Source of the DNA: Solanum dulcamara
Taxonomy: Eukaryota; Streptophyta; Magnoliopsida; Solanales; Solanaceae
Assembly (NCBI RefSeq): GCF_947179165.1
Contig: NC_077246.1
Location: 66,318,921 to 66,382,920 of the forward strand
Length of the DNA: 64,000 nt
Direction of reading: 5' to 3'
The notes under the pieces were generated by a model that saw nothing but the letters and a program-made list of their open reading frames with translations, was not told where the DNA came from and made no database searches. Of this stretch, positions 35,379-45,157 are shown one piece after another; position 1 is the first letter of the stretch; every line of letters starts with the position of its first letter. Both the position numbers and the translations under genes were made by a program.

Positions 35379-35595
35379 TGTTGTGTATGGATGTCATTTT
35401 CCTAAATGGGGGCCACTGAAAAGTAGGCAAGTTGCCCACTTGGTCCTCCTTTTTCTCCCACTTGGTGCCTCTTCTCTTCTATAAATACTGCGAAAGAGGA
35501 AGGCACAAATACGAAAGAAAAATCCTTTCTACTCTCTCTCTATTCTCTTACTCTCTTTCCTTTATTAAATTGTCAAGTTAGTTAATTTTATAATA
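35379..35595 (+). repeat. copia 3' LTR (217 bp)
   Basis: Near-identical over most of its length to 32097-32309, with a TATAAATACTG box. Ends ATAATA. Confidence 0.88.
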
Positions 35596-35600
35596 TAATA

Positions 35601-36330
35601 AACTTTTTGTAAGTATTGATTCTCATCTTAGCACTAGAGAAGCAAAAAAAAAAATACATACATAAATAAATAAATAACGTTGAAAGGGAATTAGAATAGT
35701 ACAATTACAAATAAAATTTGTATTTGTTATTAGACAAATAAAGAGTGCAGGAATGAGAGACCCATGACCACTAGGTCTACACTGACATATGTTAAAATAA
35801 AATGTGAAAATATTTATGATAATCAACACTAATGTCATGTACATAACAAACTTTAAGTACAAATATCTTAAAGGGAAAAAATATATTTAATTGATGCTCA
35901 TCAGTTATGACAATTTCAAGAAAAAAGGTTACCGATAGAGGATGAATTTAGACGGGTCAAAATTGATAGAGTTTATTAATGGGCGAGTCATGTTACTGGG
36001 CTGAAATGAGCTAAAATGTGTGTCATAACTCAACCCACCCAATTCTTATTAAGTTTTAATTTTTTTATTTATTACTTAATAACTTTTTAGTACCCAATAA
36101 AATCAATTTTTTTCTTTATTACGACTCCATATAACATATCAATAAAATATAATTATTTTAAAAATATTTTGACAAGATTTCTTATGAGTCAATTTAGACA
36201 ACATATCTATCCAATTTTTAATGAAAAATTACCTAAATCAAAAAACTTATTTTACATATTTTTTAAAATATCCTATCATTTGAAAAAATTATAAAAATTC
36301 ATACTCGCTCCTATTCTTGGATACATCACT
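35601..36330. other. AT-rich spacer with a dispersed repeat at 35940-36110
   Basis: About 35940-36110 matches the reverse complement of 45960-46140 in the MLP-3 intron (shared ACGGGT, TGAGTTATGA, CATTTCAGC, GACTCGCCCATT-type blocks). It is a dispersed repeat of unknown class. Confidence 0.5.
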
Positions 36331-36334
36331 TTAT

Positions 36335-36595
36335 CCAATGTATCGATCAGATAAATTATTTTTCGTGAAGTGTTAGGATGTTGGATATGTCACTTTACAC
36401 GATGTATCGATCGGATACATCACTTTACACGATGTATCGATCGGATACATCACTTTACACGATGTATCACTCGGATATATCATGTAATGTGATGTATCGG
36501 GACGTTTTGCATTGAGATTTATCCGAATTTCACCAAATTTAAGGAATTTTTGTAATTTGAAAAAAAAAAGATATGATGTAATTAACTCTTAACAT
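36335..36595 (+). repeat. GATGTATC-rich interspersed repeat, copy 2, with internal 30-bp tandem array
   Basis: The reverse-complement arrangement is at 8088-8335. At 36384-36480 a 30-bp unit, CGGATACATCACTTTACACG plus ATGTATCGAT, is repeated about three times. GATACATC and GATGTATC within each unit are complementary, so each unit can fold into a short hairpin. Confidence 0.75.
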
Positions 36596-36814
36596 AGATT
36601 TGTGTAATCCATCTCATGGATTGAACAGGGTTGAAATGAGCTAATAGATGGGCTAGTTATTCTTGGATGGATTGAGCTTGAGTTTTTGTTTGTCTTCTTT
36701 ACATTAAAAAATTACGCGATATGGCAAACCTTACTACTATATTACATATTTAGGGTATAGTTTAAAGATAATTAAGGCTCGCAGCAAATATAGCTATCTA
36801 TTTACGCGGTATAG

Positions 36815-37180
36815 CGAATCTCGCTTGCCAGATATACAAATATATATGTATATTAGTTACCATTATATAATTTTTCTAACAAATATACATATAAATTCGA
36901 CAGATATACATATACAATTCGCCTCTCGCTTGTCTCTCTCCTACCTTTCTCGATCTCACTCGCCTCTTTCCTCCCTCTATAGATCTTGCTCGTCTCACTC
37001 CTCCTCTCTCTCAATCTTGCTTGCCAGATATATAAATACATATGTGTACCAGTTACATATATACAATTTTTTGACAAAATATACATATATAATTCGACAT
37101 ATATATAAATATACAATTCGCCTTTCCTCCTCTCTCTCAATCTCGCTTGCCAGATATACATATACATATGTATACCAGTG
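36815..37180. repeat. long-period tandem repeat with CTCGCTTGCCAGATATA units
   Basis: The block CTCGCTTGCCAGATATAC, or CTTGCTTGCCAGATATAT, occurs at about 36822, 37016 and 37142. Each is followed by an ATACATATGTATAC-type palindromic AT stretch and ATTCGCCTTTCCTCCTCTCTC-type pyrimidine tracts. Period is irregular (about 195 and 125 bp). Overlapping ORFs on both strands come from this repeat. Confidence 0.75.
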
Positions 37181-37860
37181 TTTGTATATTTTGGTATACA
37201 AATAATTTGTGGGTATAAATTTTTTATAATGCGCTACAACTTTTGTATAATTCACTACAATATTTGTATAATAACAAATTTTATGTTTGCTATTATAAGT
37301 AATTAGGAAAACTATACACATATGGAGTAATTATGCTTAAAAGGTTTGTCATATCTAAAGATTCCCCCTTTTTGTTTTGTTAAATTGGTTAACAAATGCA
37401 CGCCTTCTTTTGTTATAATAACTAAAAATGATATCGATCTAAACGTCAAATATCAATATACATATATAACAACACCTTATTATAGCAACCATGAAATTTT
37501 TAGACAAACGTTGTCACCATAACGAGGTGTGATTGAATCAGAGACTACGCGTATTTATATATATTTCTTCTCAATAGAAATTTGATATTAGTATTGGTTC
37601 CTAGTAAATTCAGATTCACACATTGCAAAGCCATTTCTATGTTTGGCCTCATTAATGCTACCTTTCATGTAGAATCATTAAATTGGTATTTTCAACATGG
37701 AAAGGAAATCAAGAATTATATTTTCCCTCATGAAAAGCTTTCAACAAGGAACCTCTCGTTCATGCAAAGAATATCTAGAATTTCATGAATGATGAGAATT
37801 CCTTTTGGGACATCGGAATAGAATTCTATAAATGCAACACCATATGAGGACCATATAAGT
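37181..37860. other. AT-rich spacer
   Basis: Nothing identifiable. A 68-codon ORF at 37582-37788 has no recognised domain. Confidence 0.4.
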
Positions 37861-37868
37861 AGTAGAAT

Positions 37869-40800
37869 TACACCTGTCAAATGGACAGGTTGGCCCCCTA
37901 ACTAGTCCCTTAAGGGCCCGACACGGAGGAGATTGGACTGGATACTGGCCCAACCCAAAAAATAATTAGGCCGGCCCGGTCTATTTTTGACCTTGGACCG
38001 GTGAGACCGGCCCGGTAAGGGGACCGGTACCGGCCCACTGATCCACCAACCCGGTTCGCCAATTTTGTTTTTCTAAAATTAATTTTGGGCCACAATTTAG
38101 AAAAGAGTTGTTGGCCCAACTGCCAAATCTGAAATTTGCCACTTTTTTTTTAAAAAAATAAATTATTAATCAATTTTTTTTCTATAAATTCCTACAATAT
38201 TTAATCATTTTTTCCGACCTACAATCATCTAATTCTCTCAATTCTCTCTTAAAGTGATATCAATCTTTTATTATTTTTTGCTATTAACAACATTAAGTGG
38301 AATTTTTCAACTTTCAAGTGTTCAACATTTCATCAATTTTATGATTCTTTGTTTGATTCCGACAATTTAGTATAATCGTTCCTTCTCTTGCTTTTATTTA
38401 GTAAATTAATTCTAGTATATTTAAATATTTAAATTTTTTGTTTATATTTTTTATTAGTTTAATTTGCATAATGAATAGATTAAACTATATAGATAAAAAT
38501 GTTAAAAATTTGTGTCCCGATGGAGGTAGTGGTAGTAAGAAAAAAGTGCTTCCGATAGAGGTAGTACAGGTAGAAATTATTCTCGTATGCCTGAAGCACC
38601 ACCTAGTGAATTTGGAGAAATAGGTGTAGGTTCACATGATATGAATGAAAATGAATATCAAGAAACTTACGGTATAAAAGAACCAAATGAATTTGAAGTA
38701 GAAATAAAACAAGATGATAATGCTGATGCGGATGTTACAATAACTAATCCTGATGTAGATTTAGGTAATGCTCAAATTAGAACTGTTAATCTTCCTCCAC
38801 GATCTGTAGAAGAAAGAAAAAAAACTAGTTTAGTATGACATTATTTTGAGCGCATACATGGAACAACTAAAGTTCAATGTAAAGAGTATCAAAAAAAATT
38901 CGAGCATAAGACCGGGGATAATAGAGGTGGAATCGGTCAATTGACTAGGCATTTAGACAATCAGCATCTTGGTTGTAAAGAACGAATAGGGGTGCTACTG
39001 GCCCAGCTCAGAAAGAATAAACCCACAGACCAAAAAATTAACAGGAACGTATAATAAAACGAGGGACCATGAAGAGATAGCGAAAATGATAGCTATGGGT
39101 TGTCTACCTTTTTCATTTGCTTCTTCTGATGCTTTTATTCATTATATACAATCAATTTATAATCCTATGTTTAACGGTATTCCTAGAAGTACTTGTAGAT
39201 CAGGTATTTTTAGACTTCATGGATAATATGCATATTATTTACGTTGATTATTAACAAATCTTCCATGTAAAGTTTCATTTACTTCTGATCTTGGTCGTCC
39301 TATAAATAAAATTGATTATTTAACTATTACTTGTCATTGGATAGATAAGGATTTTATTATGCAAAAATGTATTTTAGCATTTCAATATGATGAAGACCGA
39401 AGGCATAATGCATAATTTATTTTTGATTCTATATCAATGGTTATAAAATATTATGGTCTTGAACACAAAATTTTATGTATTTCTTTTGATAATGCATCTA
39501 ACAACACCGTTGCTATTAATTCTTTGAAAACTAAGCTCCCCCCCTTTAAATGATATTTTTCATATTAGACGTACTTGTCATATATATAATTTAATTGTAA
39601 AAGATGAACTTTATTTGTTTGAGCCAACAATTGAAAAAATTAGGCATTTAGTTGGTTTTATTCAAGAAAATAATAGAAAAGCTAAACTTAAAGAATTTAA
39701 AAGAAAATACGAGGAAAATAATCTAAGACCTAGATTAATGCCCGAAGAAATTGAGACTATGAAATTCGACTTATAATTTTTTAAAGACTTATAATATTTA
39801 TAAAACCCCTATAACTACAACTTTTAATCAATATGAATATAAATTTTCCGAAGTCATGTTGGAAGAATTTGATTGGACTAAATTAATGATGTTGTTATAT
39901 TTTTAGAAAATTTTTATTTGGCTACTCTTGAATTTTTTAGTGCTTATTATCCTATTGTTTCTAATATTTTTGCTTATTTAGCCGAAATTTCTGTATTGCT
40001 TATGGAATATAAAAAGAAAGTTGATTATAAAGATGCTATTGTTGAAATGATAGACAAATTTTAAAAGTATTTTTTTCCTATTCCTCCTATTTATTTAATT
40101 GGTGCTATGTTAAATCTGTATATAAAATTTAATACTATGTCTGAATGTGTTCGCCTTATATATACTTCTATAGAAATTGGAAAAGATTAAGATCCTAGTA
40201 TGTTTAAGGCGATGAGTGGTACAAATGATTATATTCAAACATTATATAATCATTATATCGATTTATTTGATAATGCTATCCCTAGTCATACTGTTCCTCT
40301 ATCTCGTCCTTCTAACGAGCCATCATCTTTTAAAAGGCAGGCACGTAGTATGTCTGTCCATAATTTTTCTGATTTATCTATTTGAAATAGCATACAGCCT
40401 ACATCACAACAGAGCATAAATCGGGATGAGCTTAATTATTATATGAGACAGACTACAGAGACCTACAATGAAAATAGTGTCATTACACTGAAATGGTGGA
40501 AGAATAATCCTAAACAATATCCAGTATTATCAACCATGGCTAGGAATGTGCTAAATATTTCAATGTCAACTGTTGCATCAAAGAGCGCATTTAGTCAAGG
40601 AAGACAGCAGATCAGAGACAATCGACACTCTTTGGGTATCAATGCCATGAATATTTTAGTTTACCTCAAAGATTGATTAGATCAGAGCTTAGGAATAAAA
40701 AAAGAGCAGAAGACACAGAAGAAGATGAGGAACTTGAAGAAATAATGTCAATTGGAGATCCTTCGGCACAAGCTAGTCCAAATTACGGATTTGTTGATTT

Positions 40801-41646
40801 TGAAAATTATGAGTCAATTCCTGTTATTGTTAATACAGATAAATTGGAGAAAATAATTTGAAATATGTAGAAGTTATAATTTATTATATACAACTAATTG
40901 TAAGTTTATAACTTGTATGTTTTGAATTTTATGAATATATTAATAAAGTCAAATTTTTTTCCATACAAATTTTATATGATTCAATTAAATAATTATATTT
41001 ACTTTACATAATCATCTAAGGAAATAAAATTTGTAGTCACTATAAGATTTTAATACTTGAAAAAATATTATTATAATAAATAGTATATGATGAGTATATT
41101 TGTTATACATTGTAAGTATATATAATATATAATGTAGGTAATAGATAGTACCGGGCTGCCCTTTTATATTATTATAATAGATAGTATATTGTGAGTATAT
41201 TTGGTATAATTTGTAAGTATATATATAATATATAATTAATTATATCACTATAATATATAGTATAATGTTAGTATATTAGATATAGATTGTAAGTATATAT
41301 ATACTATATAATTAAATATATCACTATAATAGACAATATATTTTTAGTATATAAATTATTATAATTACTTCTAAATTAACTAGATAACGATACACTATAT
41401 TGATAATTGACTCAAATTTTTAAATACATAAATGCCGAAAAATATCAAATCCAACGGGTCCGACCCGGCCGACCCATTAAGCCTGAACCCTATACCCTTA
41501 ATGGGTCACGAGCCGAGTTTTTGAAAATTTTTCACTGTTCAGACCGAATCGGCCCGGCCATTAGGGGTCCATTCTGCCCCGGCACCATGGTGACCCAAAA
41601 ATAAAGTGGGCCAATCTGATTCGATCCGACCCACTTAACACCCTTA
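37869..41646 (+). mobile_element. decayed autonomous hAT transposon, 8-bp TSD with one mismatch
   Basis: The left end reads TACACCTGTCAAATGG and the right end, inward, TAAGGGTGTTAAGTGG, imperfect terminal inverted repeats of hAT type. Flanks AGTAGAAT (37861-37868) and AGTAGACT (41647-41654) match at 7 of 8 positions, the hAT duplication length. Sub-terminal regions are dense in GGCCCGG/CCGGTACCGG-like (37910-38050) and GGCCCGGCC/GACCCGACC motifs (41455-41640). The 3.8-kb size fits an autonomous element, and the interior carries a broken transposase. Confidence 0.85.
38465..40861 (+). pseudogene. hAT transposase pseudogene
   Basis: Pieces in order: an acidic N-terminal segment (38587-38838), a BED finger at about 38840-38985 (CKEYQKKF...LTRHLDNQHLGC), a catalytic-core region broken by many stops and shifts (39060-40200), and a C-terminal dimerisation domain at 40443-40676 (LKWWKNNPKQYPVLSTMARN...STVASKSAFS). 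A short acidic tail ends at 40861. The second metal-binding Cys of the BED finger (C-x2-C) is replaced by Tyr (CKEY). It cannot be active and is clearly different from the transposase at 1-1244. Confidence 0.88.
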
Positions 41647-41684
41647 AGTAGACTAGTAACGTTGACATAAATAAGCTTTATTTT

Positions 41685-43202
41685 TAGGAGTGGACATAAA
41701 ATACCGAAAACCAAATTATCGAACCGAACTGGCTATTTTGGTATTTCGGTACTTTGGTTCGGTATTTGGTACCAAAATTTAACAGTTTGGTATTTCGATT
41801 TCGGTTTTGGTATTTATAATTTTTCCGTGCGGAAATTATTTCTGTTGGGCCTCCTAAAAGATGTCTTTTAAACATAAAGGGCTATAGGCCCATTGCTATA
41901 ATTTAAGTCCAGCCCAAACCTAATAATCTTTAAAGTCCAGCCCAAACTCAATAATCTTTAACTTATCTAACCCTAAGTCTCTAACACACTATTACACTAA
42001 CATTTAACCTATTCACCTCAATACTTCAGTCTTCTGTTCTGAGTTCACTTACGCCGTCTTCAGCCCTTCACCTTCGCCGCTTCACGCCTTCACCGCTTCA
42101 CATCGCCATCACCTTCACCGCTTCACTTGAAGGTAAGTTCTTTTTGCCTCTTCTCTTCCTCTTCCTCTTTCACTCTACATCCTTCACTTGTAACAGTGCC
42201 TAAATAATTGCAAGATTCACTTGTACGTCCTTCACTTAATGTTTCTTCTATACAGGAATTTGCAAGATTCATTCGAGTTCTTGGCTGCTATCCCATGGAC
42301 ACAAATCTATGATTGTTTACCTTCCATAAGTATGTTATGTTGGGAGATTTAACTTGTAGAGGAGTTGCTCAACTTCAAATTGTTGTATGTTTATCTGCTG
42401 GAAACTTCCAGTCCCATAGGCCATAGTTGTGCCTGCCCTGTGCTCTCATATTCTTTCCATCTACATTTTAGAAGATTTGTTGGTTCAGTTCACACCCACC
42501 CTTTTTTTTTCTAGGCTAGCTGTTAGCAAATCTCAGGATAGCAATTAACTATTGCTTCACCTGTAGCTTTTGTCCAATGGGCAAATTGTTTATCCATATC
42601 TTTTAACTTCAGTACTTATATTAAAAATACCCCTATTATGTTCTAATAGGATTCAAAGTTTTTCGTCAATAGTACTTATTTAGGCCTCATTTATTAAAGG
42701 CATTATCAAGTGTGTTCGTTTTTCAGCTGGCTATAATTGTTTGTGGAAATGTTGCAAAGGGGTTGCTAAGTAATAGAAAGCATGAACTGCTTCTACTTTT
42801 TGTGTGTCTTTTTTTGTCTTCAGGTGAATTTTGGGCTCTGAACTCGTTATGGGCTCTGAATTGGTTATGTTGAAGTCCCCAGGCTTTATCCTCAATAGTA
42901 CTCAAATGTTGACAATCAACCTACAACATTATTTTTCCTTATTTAACTCGAGCTGATTACTTGTTACAAAAACTAATATCAGACAATGGCATGCAAGGCA
43001 AACAGGCAGGCACGAGTTTACACTGGATTTCGACTTCAATATGGTATTATCGAATATCGTACCGAACCGAAGTTTGATTTACCGAATTACCGAACCGAAA
43101 TTTGAAAGTTCGGTATTTGGTATATACTTTGAAATACCTATTACCGAATTACTGAATCCTAACTTTGAAAATACCGAACCGAATACCGAACGCCCAACCC
43201 TA
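41685..43202. mobile_element. non-autonomous hAT element, 1518 bp, perfect 8-bp TSD
   Basis: Perfect direct repeats TTTATTTT at 41677-41684 and 43203-43210 flank ends TAGGAGTGGACATAAAATAC and, inward from the right, TAGGGTTGGGCGTTCGGTAT. Both sub-terminal zones (41700-41820 and 43040-43190) are arrays of TACCGAA/TTCGGTA. The ends and array match the hAT end at 2455. Next inside the left end are GGGCTATAGGCCCATTG and a CTTCA-rich leader-like stretch (about 42030-42130) with the same order as at 1815-2220. It has no transposase, so it looks like a deletion derivative or relative mobilised by that family. Confidence 0.88.
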
Positions 43203-43464
43203 TTTATTTTTGTAAATATCAGGTTAAGCCTAACACTTGTTTGTCAAATTTCTCAACCATTCAAATTCACCATCTTTAAAAATATGCTTCCTGATAAGAA
43301 AGCTCTCCCTCGAGAAGAACAAATTCCTAAATGGAAAATGCATATCAATTTGGAACAAAAGAGAATTAACAGTTTCAAGAATTCAAGTTCTATTGCTTCT
43401 TGTACAACTACCCTTATCATGTGGTCCTACCCTTCATATTTATATATAATATAACAGTAGTGTA

Positions 43465-44565
43465 GTCCTCCTCCGGTCCATTTTAATGGTCGTTTTTATC
43501 AGTGTTTTCAAAGACGTTTTCTAGGCCAGTTGTAGAGCGAGTCTCGGGGAAGACATACCAAAAATATTTCGGAGCGCAAATTAATAATGTGCAAATAAAA
43601 TGTGTAGATCCACAGGGAGTACGTTGTCCTGAAATTTAAGGCGTAAGTCTCGGACGTAAAAACATATGCCCCAATTGTTAATTTTGATAATTATTGTTTT
43701 GAAAGTATTTTTTTCTATAAATCATATTTTTTTATAATTGGTGTAATAGTATTTATAGGACTTTATGCTATCATATTTTTCAGGTGGTAGTGATTTTTCC
43801 TAAAGATACGTAACTAAAGAAAGCAACTCTTATAGAAAATGACATTGCCATAAATAAGTTTTTTAGATAATCATACATGAAATTAATAAAATAGAGATTT
43901 CATACCACTATATCTTTAAGAACAACTTATCCATTTTTTGTTATTACACATACACTTTTTATTTTTTTATTTTTTTGATATATAAACAATAATCAGTGCA
44001 AATATTAGTTGAGTGTAAGAAAAACTAATAGTTGTGGAGATGGATGATGATTTCATTTTAAAGATTATCTCGACTATTATCATTTCTTGTGTTGTAACCT
44101 TTCTTAAAGAGTAGTTATAACATATTTTCTATATTATTGGTAATTTACAAAAAATTATTTGCAGAAGTATTAAAATTTTTACTTTTTTCCTTATTTTTTA
44201 GTATCAAAATCATAAAATTGAAGATATATAAGATATACATCACGTAGGTTCATGAGACTTACGTCATGTCTCAAGGCTTACGCCTCGCCTTGCGCATCCC
44301 CCCCCCCCCCTAAAAAACACTGGTCCTTAAAAAAATAGATAGTCAAAATAGTTATCATTTTAGAAAATCAAAATGTAATTAATTATTAGTTGCCACTTCT
44401 ACCCTTGCTCAGTAAATGTGGAGAGATTAACGTGGTGAAAAAGAGCTTAGTATTAAATTGAGATCAAAGAATAAACAATGATAATTTAGTTAAATTACCT
44501 TTTTAATTAACATTTTCATAAAGGACGCGAAAAAAATTACAAGTAAAATGGACTAGAAGGAGCAA
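43465..44565. mobile_element. Stowaway-like MITE carrying a nested hAT-like insert
   Basis: Left end CCTCCTCCGGTCCATTTTAA and right end, inward, CTCCTTCTAGTCCATTTTAC form inverted repeats of the CTCCCTCCGTCCCATTTTA type known from plant Tc1/mariner MITEs. Both sides show TA (43463-43464 and 44566-44567), the expected target. Without the nested insert the MITE is about 280 bp, a normal size. Confidence 0.7.
43500..44322. mobile_element. hAT-like non-autonomous element nested in the MITE (823 bp)
   Basis: Ends CAGTGTTTTCAAAGACG and, inward from the right, CAGTGTTTTTTAGGGGGG give a 9-bp terminal inverted repeat. Flanking octamers GTTTTTAT and GTCCTTAA agree at only 5 of 8 positions, so the TSD is decayed or imprecise. 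Sub-terminal CGCC/GGCG-rich patches and a run of 12 C at about 44299-44310 lie inside. No coding sequence. Confidence 0.6.
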
Positions 44566-44567
44566 TA

Positions 44568-45085
44568 TTTTGTGCACGCGCGTGAGCGCATTTGTATAAT
44601 ATATAATTTTGTAGAGTGTATTAGAAAAAATAATGCATGCATTAGCTTTTGTATTAATCTTTTTTGATACACTTTTTCAACCTATGTATATATGATCACC
44701 GCTTCCATTTAGTTATACACTCTATTTGGTATTAAGGTATGTATATTTGATACATGAAAATTCACGATATTAGTAATGCAAAAGGATTTTAATGCATGCA
44801 TTAGCATGATTAAAAACGCAAGTGCCTCAAAATCTTTTCACATTCTTTTCACCATATTTGTGAAATGTATTTTTATAAATAAATAAACAAAATTAGAAGA
44901 ATGCAACACATTATTTTTAATTCACTAAAACAAATATTGCATAAAAAAATTAATTTCAGCATATAACTAATACAGCATCACTATTACACCATATTCAACA
45001 CTAATATCATACACCCTATCCCTATCAAACGACCCGTATGTATGTTGTGGAGAATATCTTTACTAGGCTTTCACACAATTAAACC
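44568..45085. other. MLP-3 upstream region
   Basis: AT-rich, with a CACGCGCGTGAGCGCA patch at about 44574-44590. No gene or named repeat is seen. The last 70 bp aligns with the MLP-2 promoter. Confidence 0.45.
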
Positions 45086-45092
45086 TATGTAA
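45086..45092 (+). promoter_or_regulatory. altered TATA box of MLP-3
   Basis: At the position of TATATAA in MLP-1 and MLP-2, MLP-3 has TATGTAA (context CCTATGTAAGGAC), 66 bp after which lies the ATG at 45158 region. The single change weakens a canonical TATA box. Confidence 0.5.
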
Positions 45093-45157
45093 GGACAGCC
45101 TCCAAACATTTTATCACCGCATTCTTTTTACATTTTGCTATATCAAACAAGGAAAAT

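Larger units (their letters stand above)
32097..35595 (+). mobile_element. Ty1/copia retrotransposon with both LTRs, reverse-transcriptase region deleted
   Basis: The 5' LTR is 32097-32309 and the 3' LTR 35379-35595; both begin TGTTGTGTATGGATGTC. Flanks TAATG (32092-32096) and TAATA (35596-35600) are a one-mismatch TSD. A purine tract AAGGGGGAA (35370-35378) precedes the 3' LTR. Both LTRs carry a TATAAATACTG box. Internal order is gag, protease and integrase, then directly the 3'-terminal non-coding region shared with the copia at 48080-48300; reverse transcriptase and RNase H are absent. Many stops and frameshifts are present, so it is dead. Confidence 0.9.

Noticed and set aside
36384..36480. 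Regular 30-bp repeats resembling a CRISPR array
   Set aside because: Repeats are contiguous without unique spacers and sit in plant nuclear DNA; they are a minisatellite.
36825..37321. Overlapping ORFs of 104-126 codons on both strands
   Set aside because: They follow the CTCGCTTGCC repeat and AT-rich palindromes; composition is repeat-driven.
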